Source: Armatimonadetes bacterium CG06_land_8_20_14_3_00_66_21
Lineage (GTDB): Bacteria > Armatimonadota > Abditibacteriia > CG2-30-66-41
Assembly (NCBI GenBank): GCA_002779825.1
Contig: PEVN01000169.1
Span: 1-40,582, forward strand
Reading direction: 5' to 3'
DNA: 40,582 bases
The notes under the pieces were generated by a model, which was not told the origin of the DNA, made no database searches, and saw nothing but the letters and a program-made list of their open reading frames with translations. This document shows, piece after piece, positions 18,051-26,699 of the stretch. The position numbers and the translations under genes are program-made. Within the stretch, counting starts at the first letter, position 1; each line of letters starts with the position of its first letter.

Positions 18051-20432
18051 CTACGGGAGCGGCTTGAGCACCAACGCGTCCAAGCCGGCATTGTGCCCGT
18101 TCGCGTATTCGTCCTTGCCAGTCGCCTCGATCCGCAGCACACTGGGACCCTCCCCAAGTGCGACGACCGTGCCCGGCAGCGCTTCCACGCCGAGAGTTTG
18201 CGAGTGGGCGTCGAAGGGAGCGCCCAACGGCGTCCCGTTGAGGGACCACTGGCAGAGGCCGTAGTCCCACGACGTGACCGGGAGGGCGTAGGCTTGGTAC
18301 TTCCCTGCTGCCAGCTTGCCGGGCAACTCGACTTCGACCCAGTCTCCCGGCGCATCGAGACGGAGGAAGAGCAAGCCGGTTCCGGAGAGCGGCGCGTTGC
18401 CGTACGACGCGGTCTGCTGGCGCGCAGTGCCGGCGCCTGCGCTCCTGCGCGCTGCTTCGAGTGACTCGCCCTCAAACACGCGCCAGCCCGGCGCCACCTC
18501 GTTTGCGAGCGCCAGCGGATTCCTCCAGTTGCCGATCCACGTGCTCGGATCGCGGCTGTTGCCGTGGACGGACCACACGTCGAAGCTCCCGGGATGGACG
18601 ACGCCAGGCTCTCGATAGCAGTAGGGCTGGTGCCACGGATCGAGCAAAGTGCGGTCGCCAGTCCAGTGCGGCGTGCCGAGCAGTTCGGCCAGCGTGTGCG
18701 GGTACGCGCCCGCATCACGCCGGAAGTCGGCCGCCGCCTTCGCCAGCGCAGCAACCGTGTCGCCTGCCTCTCGCTGCCAGGCGGCGAGCAGTGTTTCCTC
18801 CTTCTGCAGATAGTCCTGCATCCACGCGTGCGGATCGTCGAGCGACAGGCGGCGGAAGTCGATTGCGTCCAGCCCCAGCGAGTACCCGTTGCCGAACTCG
18901 CCGGTCTCCGGGTGCTCCGAAAGCGGGTTGGCGCCGACGCACTCGAACCGCAGATAGTAGTCGCCGGCGCCCAAGGTGTGCGTGCCGACCTTGGTCTCGA
19001 CGGTTGTCCCGTGGTGGAAGTTCTCCGGCCAGTTCTCTTGGTTGCCCTCCAGGTAGTCACGGAAGTCGAGGCGCTCGGCCAACACCTTCTCGAAGCCCTC
19101 CCCTCGCAGCGTCACCTTCCAGATCCCGAAGTGCTTGTACAGGTTCTGGAACACCGACACCGCGTACCGCCCTCTCTCCGGCAGCGTCACCGGGAGCTCC
19201 ACCCAGCCGCCGACTTCGTCGTTGCGCAGGTAGAAGAACCGGTTCAGATTGCACGTTCGGTTGGCGGCGTTGCGCGGCGCGAGCCCGGGCGAAGTGCGCA
19301 CCTTGTCGATGATCCACGCCGGCTCGATCCACACCTCCGGCAGCACGCGTTCCTCCACCGGGGCAAGCTGCTTCGTCGGCCGGGCGATGCCCCGCTGGTA
19401 CCAGAACGCGACGGACGAGCAGTAGTCGGGCCGGTACTTAAAGTCGTGCGTGGTGCGCTTGCCCGTCTCCGGGTCGGCGACCTCGAGGAAGCTCCGGCGC
19501 TCGATCTCCACCTTGAGCGACTTCTTGAACGGCACCGGGTCCTCGAGATGCCAGCGGTACGCAGTGACCCGGCGTTCGTCGCCCTTGGTCTCGCAGATCG
19601 TCGTGCCGACGCGGCCGTGCGCGGTGAGCCGCAGGTTCCAGGCGTCGTTGAAGTAGTCCTCCGTGCCGGTGCCGATGATCGACGGCACTTCCTCGCCGTC
19701 CACGTAGAACCGGTCGTCCGCCTCGCCAAACCAACTCGCCACGGTGTTCTGCGACGAGAACACTGTACCCACGTATTGCCCTTCCCCCTCGCCCTCGAAG
19801 AGCGTGTACCAGGAGAACGGCGCCGCCGGATACTCCTGCCGATACCGCGCGTGGAAGTAGTAGGCGTCCTCCGGCAGCGCGTCGAGCTTCAGCCAGTCGC
19901 ACTGGAAGTAGACCGTGCAGGTCTCCCTGCTCTGGTTGTGCACTTCGATCACGCAGCGCCGCCGAAACGGCATCCGCCAGTAGCAGTTGAGCGCCCGTCC
20001 ATAGGAGCTGACTTCCACGGGAATCGACGACACGTTCGCCTTCATCCCGTTGCCGGCGCAGAAGAAGTCGCCAATGGGCGACTCCACCGACGGCACCCCG
20101 GACCCGTCGTAGAACACCCGCAACACCATCGTCCGCGGATAGCGCCGGTCACGACTCGCGAGGGTAAACCAGAGATGTCGGATCTCCCCCGGTCCCTCCA
20201 ACTCGGCGAGCACGAAGCGCTGTCCCGCCCGCACGTGGTGCGCATCGCGGTTGGACTCGGGGTCGAACAGCCCACTGGAGGCCCGCATGGGCCGCCCCGC
20301 GACAGGTCGCGTGATCTCGGCCAGGACCTCGGCCGCACCCGAGCCCGGCAGGAGGCTCACTTCCAGCAGCATCGACAGCAGAAGCCGGCCAACCCCCAGT
20401 CGGAGGCTTGGACTTTGGCACCAGGTAGGCAT
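18051..20432 (-). CDS. Exported DUF2961 protein with an embedded type II secretion pseudopilin-like domain
   Basis: A protein of about 793 residues. The N-terminus (MPTWCQSPSLRLGVGRLLLSML, then LLPGSGAAE) is a signal peptide. The DUF2961 part follows, with typical elements: GEIRHLWFTL, FYDGSGVPSVESPIGDFF, WRMPFRRR, and GTGTEDYFNDAW. DUF2961 is a beta-jelly-roll family that includes fructan-degrading difructose-anhydride-producing glycoside hydrolases (GH172), so glycan cleavage is plausible. Near residues 555-635 the sequence turns into helix AADFRRDAGAYPHTLAELLG followed by DPWHQPYCYREPG and FDVWSVHG, ending IGNW; this closely follows the head domain of pseudopilin GspG, without its N-terminal helix. 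A further beta domain completes the protein. The start is uncertain because no good ribosome site precedes it; the frame stays open upstream to 20630. Confidence 0.8.
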   Translation of the reverse strand: MPTWCQSPSLRLGVGRLLLSMLLEVSLLPGSGAAEVLAEITRPVAGRPMRASSGLFDPESNRDAHHVRAGQRFVLAELEGPGEIRHLWFTLASRDRRYPRTMVLRVFYDGSGVPSVESPIGDFFCAGNGMKANVSSIPVEVSSYGRALNCYWRMPFRRRCVIEVHNQSRETCTVYFQCDWLKLDALPEDAYYFHARYRQEYPAAPFSWYTLFEGEGEGQYVGTVFSSQNTVASWFGEADDRFYVDGEEVPSIIGTGTEDYFNDAWNLRLTAHGRVGTTICETKGDERRVTAYRWHLEDPVPFKKSLKVEIERRSFLEVADPETGKRTTHDFKYRPDYCSSVAFWYQRGIARPTKQLAPVEERVLPEVWIEPAWIIDKVRTSPGLAPRNAANRTCNLNRFFYLRNDEVGGWVELPVTLPERGRYAVSVFQNLYKHFGIWKVTLRGEGFEKVLAERLDFRDYLEGNQENWPENFHHGTTVETKVGTHTLGAGDYYLRFECVGANPLSEHPETGEFGNGYSLGLDAIDFRRLSLDDPHAWMQDYLQKEETLLAAWQREAGDTVAALAKAAADFRRDAGAYPHTLAELLGTPHWTGDRTLLDPWHQPYCYREPGVVHPGSFDVWSVHGNSRDPSTWIGNWRNPLALANEVAPGWRVFEGESLEAARRSAGAGTARQQTASYGNAPLSGTGLLFLRLDAPGDWVEVELPGKLAAGKYQAYALPVTSWDYGLCQWSLNGTPLGAPFDAHSQTLGVEALPGTVVALGEGPSVLRIEATGKDEYANGHNAGLDALVLKPLP

Positions 20433-20528
20433 GGGGTGTGTCTGTTCGGTGCCCGGCAAGCGTCCCCCTTCCGGCCCCTCGAAGCTCCGCGCGAAGCCAG
20501 CGCACTCAGTAGGGGTCGCGTCTCGGTC

Positions 20529-20633
20529 GCGGAGGCTTGCGTGCAGGTCGCAGAGCACCGCGTGCAGGTCGCGGAGCACTGCGTGCAGGTCGCAGATCGT
20601 CTCCAGCAGGTCTCGGACCGTCGCGTGCAAGTC
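20529..20633. repeat. 21-base tandem repeat, five units
   Basis: Five contiguous 21-base units (starting at 20529, 20550, 20571, 20592 and 20613), with the core GCGTGCAGGTC best preserved in the first three. The last two are more divergent. Because 21 is a multiple of three, all six frames show seven-residue repeats; the minus strand reads RDLHAVL/CDLHAVL and the plus strand VAEHRVQ/VAEHCVQ. Confidence 0.85.
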
Positions 20634-20785
20634 TGGGCGCTTCGGGAGCCGCTCAACGGCCTCGTCCGGACGTTCATGGAACAGGTCGTCCCCCTCGGGG
20701 CGCCAGACGACAAAGGTGGCTCTGAACAGGAATCACTCATGCTCGCGTTTCGCCCGAACATCCCGGCAGGTGGAAACGCAAGCCC

Positions 20786-20832
20786 ATCCGAGCCGCGACG
20801 GGGTGCCCCATGGGCCAGGGAGCGGCTCGGAT
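20786..20832. repeat. Perfect 11-base inverted repeat upstream of the P1 peptidase gene
   Basis: ATCCGAGCCGC (20786-20796) and GCGGCTCGGAT (20822-20832) are perfect complements around a 25-base loop that itself contains GGGGTGCCCC (20800-20809). It lies about 160 bases before the peptidase start and could fold as a two-stem RNA element or serve as a protein site. Confidence 0.55.
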
Positions 20833-20993
20833 TGACGACGCATTCCCGAAGGAGGAAGGGCGGCGGTGAGGGCGGCTCGCGCGGGGAGCTGGTTCCGCAG
20901 CCAGCCTTTCAGGATCTTCTCGACTGCCTGCTGCAAGAGGGAGAGGAATCACGTTGTGGGCATGGAACAGACCAGGCAGGAAAGGAGCGTCCC

Positions 20994-22040
20994 ATGACCC
21001 CTCAACTCCGCCCTCGCCTCCGCGACCTCGGCGTCAGTATCGGCCGACTGCCGTGCGGGCCGCAGAACGCCCTGTCCGACGTTGCGGGTGTCCGGGTGGG
21101 CCACGTCACCTTGATCCGCGGAGAGGGGAAGCTGGTGCCGGGAGAAGGGCCGGTGCGCACCGGCGTCACGGCGATCATCCCCGACGACGGTATCCTGCCA
21201 TGCCGGCCGCTGCCGGCGGCGGTGGACGTGATCAACGGCTACGGCAAGTCGGTGGGGCTGGTGCAGGTGCAGGAGCTGGGTGAAATCGAGACGCCGATTC
21301 TGCTGACGAACACGCTCAACGTCGGCAAGGCGATGGACGCGCTCGTCCAGTGGATGGTCCGGCGCGACCCGAACATTCGCTCCGTCAATGCAGTGGTTAT
21401 GGAATGCAACGACAGCTCACTCAACGACATCCAAGGCCGGCACGTCAAACGCGAGCACGTGTTCGAGGCGTTGGCAAACGCCTCCGCCGAGTTCGACGAA
21501 GGCTCGGTCGGCGCGGGTACCGGGATGCGGGGCTTCGGGTTCAAGGCGGGCATCGGCACCGCGTCGCGCGTCCTCGATGCGGCGGACGGCGGCTGGACGG
21601 TAGGCGCGCTGTCGCTGACGAACACCGGCGGCCCCGGCGACCTCCGGATCGACGGCGTCGCCATACCGGCCGAGTGCGCCGAGCCGGAGAGCGAGTTCGG
21701 CTCAATCATCCTAATCGTCGCCACCGACGCTCCCACCACAAGCTGGCAACTCAAGCGACTCGTGCGCAGAGCCAGCTTCGGTCTAGCGCGCGCCGGCGGC
21801 ATCGCCAGCCACGGCAGCGGCGATATTGCGCTGGCATTCTCGACCCTCCCCGCGGAGACGGCGGCTCCCGTCTCCACGGGCCAGCTCAGCACGCTCTTCC
21901 GCGCCTGCCTCGAAGCAGTCGAAGAAGCAATCGTCAACTCGGTGCTGGCCTCCGGGACCATGGTAGGGCGAGACGGCAACCGAGCGGCGGGGATCGACTG
22001 CGGGAAGGTGAGGGAGTTGGTGCGGGTGCGCGACGGGTGA
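20994..22040 (+). CDS. P1-family N-terminal-nucleophile aminopeptidase (DmpA-like)
   Basis: A 348-residue protein of the DmpA/BapA peptidase family (MEROPS P1), which self-cleaves to expose a Ser nucleophile and hydrolyses N-terminal residues or beta-peptides. The self-processing site is readable as Gly236-Ser237 in EFGSIILIVATDAP. Other family marks are ITDVAGVRVGH-like SDVAGVRVGHVTL near the start, LTNTLNVG, SVNAVVMECNDS (the Asn/Asp region), GAGTGMRGFGFKAGIGTASR and ASHGSGDIALAFST. The start at 20994 is preceded by AAAGGAG at a good distance. No signal peptide, so probably cytoplasmic. It converges with the glycoside hydrolase gene, with 22 bases between the stops and no evident terminator. 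Confidence 0.93.
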   Translation: MTPQLRPRLRDLGVSIGRLPCGPQNALSDVAGVRVGHVTLIRGEGKLVPGEGPVRTGVTAIIPDDGILPCRPLPAAVDVINGYGKSVGLVQVQELGEIETPILLTNTLNVGKAMDALVQWMVRRDPNIRSVNAVVMECNDSSLNDIQGRHVKREHVFEALANASAEFDEGSVGAGTGMRGFGFKAGIGTASRVLDAADGGWTVGALSLTNTGGPGDLRIDGVAIPAECAEPESEFGSIILIVATDAPTTSWQLKRLVRRASFGLARAGGIASHGSGDIALAFSTLPAETAAPVSTGQLSTLFRACLEAVEEAIVNSVLASGTMVGRDGNRAAGIDCGKVRELVRVRDG

Positions 22041-22062
22041 CCTACGTGGCCACCCAAGAGGT

Positions 22063-24132
22063 TCACGCACCGCACCGCACCGTCACAAACACTACCGAAT
22101 GTGGCGGAATCGCGCAACTCATGCCGGCACGTGAGACCTCCACTGTGAAGTCTGCCACGAAGTCTTCCTTGCGCTCCAGGAGCGGGTTGGCGTCGGGGTC
22201 GGCGCTGGAGAGGACGGTGCCTTCGGCCTTGGCGGGGGTGAAGTTGCGCAGGGCGACGCGGCAGGGGACGGTGCGGTCCCAGGAGCCGTTGGCGAGGACG
22301 AAGTGGATTGTTCTGCCGTCTTCGCTGAGGGTGACGAGGGCGGGCGTCAGCGGACCCGGGAAGGCGCCGGGGGTTGTGTAGGGGTCGTCGCCTTTGGCGG
22401 GGGCGTAGTCGGGGGCGGCGCCCTGCGCATCGAGGACGGTTTGGCCGACGTGGCGGTTGAAGTAGTAGTAGAGCCAGTAGCCCATGCACCGCTTGTCGGG
22501 GGCGTCGGTGGCGAGGACGCCGAAGCCCGGCGACTTGCGGTAGGAGAACATCTGCCACGAGCTGGCGCCGCGGAGCAGCGCTTCGCGGGCGTAGTAGATC
22601 AGCCGGACGGCGCGGTGGAGCGTGCCGAAAATGTTGGCGTTGCGGTTCACGTCGTCGGCGCGCTCGCCGTTGGGACCGCCGCTGTGCATGCCCCACTCGG
22701 TGTCGAGCTGGCAGACTTCGCGGCCGGGGTTGTAGGCGCGGATCAGGGCGTTGACCCGCAGAATCTGGTCGAGTACCTTGTAGTTCTCGGTGAGCGTGGC
22801 GACCTCAAACTTGCGCTTGTCGGCGTTGGAGACGGCGTAGTAGTGGCCGACTACGAAGTCATAGTGGCCGGCGGCCAGCTTGAGCACGTAGTTGCCCCAC
22901 TTCAGGCTGCCCTGGTTGATTGCGACGCCAATCTGCGCTTCCGGCTGGACTTCGCGGATTGCGGCCGCGACGGCTTTGACGTGTTCGACGTACTCCTCGG
23001 GAGACGCGAAGGCCGTTCCGGGCCGCCCGAGGTACGGCTCGTTGGAGATCTCCCAGTAGTGGAACCCGTAGCCTCGCGCGACGGAGTGCAGCACGCCGCG
23101 CGCCCACCCCTCCGGAGCCAGCTTGCGTTCGGCGCCTTGCGTCTCGAACTCCAGCACCAACGTGTCCAGCGGGATGTCCGTTCGGCGGCACACCTCGGCG
23201 GCTTTGTCGATCGAGTCCTCCAGCGAGAACGGCTCATCGCCGACGCCGTAGAAGCGCGTCATCGGCAGCCGCAGCTCGCGCACGGCGTTCTCCTGCTCCG
23301 GGCTCATGTTGTACTTGCCATCGCGGTCGTACGGCAGGCGGGTGAAGCCGGCGACTCGGTGGAACGACACCCCGCCGACGTTCCGGTTCGCGGGCCGCAG
23401 CGGCTTCTTTGCGTCGACGGTCAAGTCCAGTTGGTCGCCGGGCCGGAGCCGGTGCTGGAGCGGCTCATCCTGAAGGGATGCCTCGTCCATCAAGCGTCCC
23501 TCACGCGGGCTCTTCTGTTCGGTGACCACCACGTCATCCAGCCAGAGCGTCGTCGCCTCCGCCTGCACGGTGGTGGCCCTGAAAGTGAGCAGGAGGTAGC
23601 GGCTGCGCTCGGCGTTGAAGTCCCAGCCTTCATCAATGGCGAAGCTGGACTGCTTCCACTCGGTGCCGACGTCGAGGGGGTAGAACCCCGGCGCTGGCGC
23701 GTCGGTGAACGGGTTGATCGTCGAGTAGGCGGTGACGCCGAACTGCGAGGCGCCCGGGCGGTCGGCCTTTGCCCAGAACGTGACCTCGTAACGCATTCTC
23801 GACTGCGGCCGAATTGCCTGGTCGGGCGCGCTGACGATGTAGCCGGCCGTGTCCGCCGGGTGGTGAATGCGGAAGCACGCCTTCCCGCCGTGCGGCGCAG
23901 TCGTGTCGCGGGTGAAGTTGGCGGGCACCTTGTATTGCTGCGCGCCCCACATCGTCCAGCCGGGAGGCGGGCTGTCGGGGGAGTTTAGCTCGAAGTCGCC
24001 GTTGTAGATCAGGTTGGCGTTCTCAGCGAAGCCGACAGTGACGGTTAGCAGCGCGAGAAGTGGGAGGCAGCTCAGCCACAGCCTCCCGAGTGGCGGAATG
24101 CGGCGCGGATTGGCAAGGCGGGTGGCGGGCAT
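22063..24132 (-). CDS. Exported clan-A glycoside hydrolase with N-terminal carbohydrate-binding module
   Basis: A protein of about 689 residues. A signal peptide (LGRLWLSCLPLLALLTVTVG, cleavage near FAENA) is followed by a beta-sandwich module (NLIYNGDFELNSPDSPPPGW..., about residues 40-200) like CBM4/9-type domains. The (beta/alpha)8 catalytic domain shows the clan-A pair: acid/base Glu365 in YWEISNEPYLG and nucleophile Glu479 in CQLDTEWGMHSG. This arrangement is seen in GH39, GH51 and related families acting on arabinosides or xylosides; I cannot choose the family. A C-terminal beta domain follows. The ATG at 24132 has GAGGT eight bases upstream. It is divergent from the DUF6785-type gene, so both may respond to the same substrate. 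Confidence 0.85.
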   Translation of the reverse strand: MPATRLANPRRIPPLGRLWLSCLPLLALLTVTVGFAENANLIYNGDFELNSPDSPPPGWTMWGAQQYKVPANFTRDTTAPHGGKACFRIHHPADTAGYIVSAPDQAIRPQSRMRYEVTFWAKADRPGASQFGVTAYSTINPFTDAPAPGFYPLDVGTEWKQSSFAIDEGWDFNAERSRYLLLTFRATTVQAEATTLWLDDVVVTEQKSPREGRLMDEASLQDEPLQHRLRPGDQLDLTVDAKKPLRPANRNVGGVSFHRVAGFTRLPYDRDGKYNMSPEQENAVRELRLPMTRFYGVGDEPFSLEDSIDKAAEVCRRTDIPLDTLVLEFETQGAERKLAPEGWARGVLHSVARGYGFHYWEISNEPYLGRPGTAFASPEEYVEHVKAVAAAIREVQPEAQIGVAINQGSLKWGNYVLKLAAGHYDFVVGHYYAVSNADKRKFEVATLTENYKVLDQILRVNALIRAYNPGREVCQLDTEWGMHSGGPNGERADDVNRNANIFGTLHRAVRLIYYAREALLRGASSWQMFSYRKSPGFGVLATDAPDKRCMGYWLYYYFNRHVGQTVLDAQGAAPDYAPAKGDDPYTTPGAFPGPLTPALVTLSEDGRTIHFVLANGSWDRTVPCRVALRNFTPAKAEGTVLSSADPDANPLLERKEDFVADFTVEVSRAGMSCAIPPHSVVFVTVRCGA

Positions 24133-24189
24133 TGGCAGGTACCTCGCTGTTCTCAATCAGGGCGTCGGTCGGACCCAGCAGACTGAGCC

Positions 24190-24201
24190 GACCGATCGGT
24201 C
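24190..24201. promoter_or_regulatory. Perfect 12-base palindrome in a divergent intergenic region
   Basis: GACCGATCGGTC is a perfect palindrome in the 208-base gap between the divergent glycoside hydrolase and membrane-protein genes. It is followed by the direct pair CCTAT-tgtgt-CCTAT and preceded by GTCGGTCGGACC, a related half-site arrangement. A dimeric repressor or activator site is plausible but unproven. Confidence 0.4.
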
Positions 24202-24340
24202 CTATTGTGTCCTATCGGGTCGCCCGTCGGGAGCGCCAGGAGGTCTGACGCAGCCGCTGGCGAACTACGTCGAACGTCGGTCCGAGCAGCCAACCGCGCT
24301 CGGACGAGGTACTCGCAGAAGAGAGCTGTCACCCACGTCC

Positions 24341-26299
24341 ATGGTTTCACCTTCGTCCGCTCCCGCCACGGTGCCAAGCGCGTCGCCCTCTCCAGAGGTA
24401 TTGCGCGCGCGGGCGATCATGCTCGGGCTGGTGCTGATCCCGTTCAACTCCTACTGGGTCGCCTTCATGGAGTCCATCCGGTACACCGGGCACCCGACCA
24501 CCTACAGCCTCTACTTCAATGTGGTCTTCATTCTCTTTCTGCTGGTCGGCATCAACGAGGCGCTCCGGCGCTTTCTTCCTCGGCTGTGTCTGAGCCGGGC
24601 GGAGTTGGTGGTCGTCTACTTCATGCTGGCCCTCGCCTCAGCGCTGGTGGGGCACGACCAGGCCCAAGTGCTGCTCTCGCTCATCGGCTATCCGTACTAC
24701 TTCAACCGGCCCGAGTTGGGCTGGGACAACACGTTCATGCCGCTGCTGCCGAAGCAGCTCTACGTGTCGGACGAGACTGCCCTGCTCCACCTGTACACCG
24801 GCGGCAAGAGCCTGTGGGACCCGGAGAACTTCGGCGCGTGGATCCAGGCGCTGAGTTGGTGGGGTGGGTTCACGCTGGCGTTGCTGGCCGTCATGTTCGG
24901 GCTGTGCGTAGTGTTCCGGCGGCAATGGTCGATCAACGAGAAGCTCGCCTTCCCCCTGGTGAAGCTGCCCATCGAGATGGCCAGCGAGGGGGCGGAGCTC
25001 TGGCGGAACAAGGCGCTGTGGGGGGCGATGCTCGCTCCGGCGTTCATCAACACCCTCAGCAACCTGCACCTGATGTACCCGGCGGTGCCCGAGCTGAACA
25101 TCCGGCAGATCAACCTTGATCAGTACTTCTCCACGCGCCCGTGGACTGCGTTGGGCTGGACTCCGGTGACGTTCTTCCCCTTCGCCATCGGGGTCGGGTT
25201 CCTGCTGCCGCTGGACCTGCTGCTTTCGAGCTGGTTCTTCTACGGCTTCTGGAAGACCCAACGAATCGTGGTGGCCATGCTGGGATACAGCGTTGGGCAG
25301 GGGCAGCCGCCGTACCCGGCGGAGCAGTCGTTCGGGGCGTACCTCGGCGTCGCCCTGTTTGCGCTGTGGGCTGCCCGGATGCACTTCAAGAACGTGTGGC
25401 TGGCCGTCATCGGCAAGGGCGGCACGGAGGCAGCAGAGGCCTGGCGCCTCCGGCTGGCTGCCGTGGCGATTGGCGGAGGGCTGGCGGCGTTGATCTGGTT
25501 CTCCGCCACCAACGGGATGGACGAGCTGTCCGCCGTGCTGTTCTTCGTGCTGTACTACCTGATCTCCATCACGGTCGGCAGGCTGCGGGGGGAGTTCGGC
25601 GCACCCGTTCATGACCTGCACTTCGCCGACCCCGGCTACATCATGACTCAGGTCGCCGGCACCGCGCCGTTCTCGCCGAAGACGCTGATCATGTTCAGCA
25701 ACTACTTCTGGTTCAACCGCGCGCATCGCAGCGACCCCATGCCGGTGCTCCTGGAGGGGATCGTCTCGGGCGACCAACTTCGGACCCGGCGCACCACGCT
25801 GCTGGTTGCCCTGGGGTTGGCGGCCGTGGTGGGACTGATCTCGGCGTACTGGGCGCTGCTGCAACAGTACTACGACCTGGGCGCCGGGACGGCAAAGGTG
25901 ATCGGCGGCATGCAGCGCGGCTTCGCCCGGCAACCGTTGGACCGGCTCCACTCCTGGATGTCGGCCCCGCAGAAGCCGCAGAACGGCGCCACCGGGTTCA
26001 TGGCCGGCGGCTTCCTGTTGACAGCGTTCCTGTACTGGCTGCGCATCCGACTGGTCAGCTTCCCGCTGCACCCGGTCGGCTACGCCATCTCCGGCACGTG
26101 GTCGATGGAGCTGGTGTGGATGCCGCTCTTCTTGGCGTGGTGCTGTAAGGCCGCGCTCTTCCGGTACGGCGGCTTCAGCGCCTACAAGAAAGCAATCCCC
26201 CTCTTCCTTGGGCTGATCATCGGCGACTTCGTCAGCGGCGCTATCTGGAACCTGCTGGGGCTGTGCTTCGGGTGGCAGGTGTATCACTTTCTGGGTTGA
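24341..26299 (+). CDS. Multi-pass membrane protein, DUF6785/DUF6784 type
   Basis: A 652-residue protein with about 12 to 14 hydrophobic segments, after a short Ser/Pro-rich cytoplasmic tail. Features include SLYFNVVFILFLLVGINEALRR-like segments, VVYFMLALASALVGHDQ, WSINEKLAFPLVKLPIEM, and in the second half DPGYIMTQVAGTAPFSP and HPVGYAISGTWSMELVW. This INEKLAFPLVKLP and HPVGYAIS pattern is that of a family I know as DUF6785/DUF6784, related to oligopeptide-transporter (OPT)-like proteins, of unknown substrate. The ATG at 24341 begins MVSPSSAPAT; no strong ribosome site is nearby. It is divergent from a secreted glycoside hydrolase, which hints at uptake of the released product. Confidence 0.8.
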   Translation: MVSPSSAPATVPSASPSPEVLRARAIMLGLVLIPFNSYWVAFMESIRYTGHPTTYSLYFNVVFILFLLVGINEALRRFLPRLCLSRAELVVVYFMLALASALVGHDQAQVLLSLIGYPYYFNRPELGWDNTFMPLLPKQLYVSDETALLHLYTGGKSLWDPENFGAWIQALSWWGGFTLALLAVMFGLCVVFRRQWSINEKLAFPLVKLPIEMASEGAELWRNKALWGAMLAPAFINTLSNLHLMYPAVPELNIRQINLDQYFSTRPWTALGWTPVTFFPFAIGVGFLLPLDLLLSSWFFYGFWKTQRIVVAMLGYSVGQGQPPYPAEQSFGAYLGVALFALWAARMHFKNVWLAVIGKGGTEAAEAWRLRLAAVAIGGGLAALIWFSATNGMDELSAVLFFVLYYLISITVGRLRGEFGAPVHDLHFADPGYIMTQVAGTAPFSPKTLIMFSNYFWFNRAHRSDPMPVLLEGIVSGDQLRTRRTTLLVALGLAAVVGLISAYWALLQQYYDLGAGTAKVIGGMQRGFARQPLDRLHSWMSAPQKPQNGATGFMAGGFLLTAFLYWLRIRLVSFPLHPVGYAISGTWSMELVWMPLFLAWCCKAALFRYGGFSAYKKAIPLFLGLIIGDFVSGAIWNLLGLCFGWQVYHFLG

Positions 26300-26331
26300 C
26301 CGGCGATACACTTTCTTTGGCGGGGATGCGC

Positions 26332-26337
26332 TATAAT
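26332..26337 (+). promoter_or_regulatory. Consensus -10 box of the HTH-pair/mutM operon
   Basis: A perfect TATAAT sits 31 bases before the start of the first small HTH gene. The expected -35 position (CACTTT, 26309-26314, 17-base spacer) is poor, so activation or weak recognition is possible. A purine-rich site (GAGAGGGGGG) precedes the start at 26368. Confidence 0.55.
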
Positions 26338-26367
26338 GACAGCCATCTCGCGAGAGGGGGGCACCCG

Positions 26368-26652
26368 ATGAGCACTTCAGCCGTGTTACAGCGAGCCGAC
26401 AAGGCGGTTGGCGTCGCGAAGCGTGCCTACGATCTGATGGCGCCGGGCCTCGGGTTTGTGTTGGGGCTCACCGTGCCCACCAAGTCCATCGACCCGCGCA
26501 CCGTGTACTCGCTGGGCGAGGTCGCCAAGCTGCTGAAGGTGCGTGACGTTGCGGCGGTGCAGGCGCTGGTCGACACCGGGCAGTTGCCGGCGCGGGAAGT
26601 GGGCGGGCAGCACGTGGTCCTGGGCCAGGCGATTCTGGATTTCTTCAAGTGA
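26368..26652 (+). CDS. Small excisionase/MerR-like HTH protein A
   Basis: A 94-residue protein. Its N-terminal half is amphipathic and partly hydrophobic (YDLMAPGLGFVLGLTVPT); the C-terminal half is a winged-helix of the excisionase/HTH_17 type (VYSLGEVAKLLKVRDVAAVQ, then a turn AREVGGQHVV and a final helix LGQAILDFFK). This usually reads as a DNA-binding fold. It resembles the next gene in layout and ending (VID-like ILDFF). Start: ATG 26368, with a purine-rich GAGAGGGGGG seven bases upstream. No phage or integrase gene is nearby, so the excisionase label describes fold only. The stop is 47 bases before the next start. Confidence 0.75.
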   Translation: MSTSAVLQRADKAVGVAKRAYDLMAPGLGFVLGLTVPTKSIDPRTVYSLGEVAKLLKVRDVAAVQALVDTGQLPAREVGGQHVVLGQAILDFFK

Positions 26653-26699
26653 CAACCATGCACGTCACGTTCAACTACCGCTGGAAGGAGGAGTCACCC

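Larger units (their letters stand above)
20433..20993. other. 560-base gap with repeats and ambiguous coding signal
   Basis: No gene can be assigned with confidence. The left part holds a 21-base tandem repeat that opens frames on both strands with heptad-like patterns. The minus-strand frame continuous with the DUF2961 gene reads protein-like (VVWRPEGDDLFHERPDEAVE) up to a stop near 20736, so a longer DUF2961 N-terminus or a lost small gene is possible. On the plus strand the last about 120 bases read ELVPQPAFQDLLDCLLQ in the frame of the peptidase gene, also protein-like but without a start. An inverted repeat is at 20786-20832. Confidence 0.4.

Noticed and set aside
17978..19060. Minus-strand frame extending the metallophosphoesterase upstream by about 360 residues
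   Set aside because: The added part is Arg/Thr/Ser-rich, lacks structure and overlaps the DUF2961 gene in another frame. The phosphoesterase has its own ATG and ribosome site at 17977.
20529..20633. CRISPR-like array
   Set aside because: The units are contiguous at 21 bases with no unique spacers and no cas genes nearby.
18564..20993. Long plus-strand open frame of about 800 codons antisense to the DUF2961 gene and joined to the P1 peptidase frame
   Set aside because: It is rich in His, Arg and Val without domain pattern, has no ribosome site, and the minus-strand protein has clear family motifs. It is a shadow of GC-rich coding DNA.
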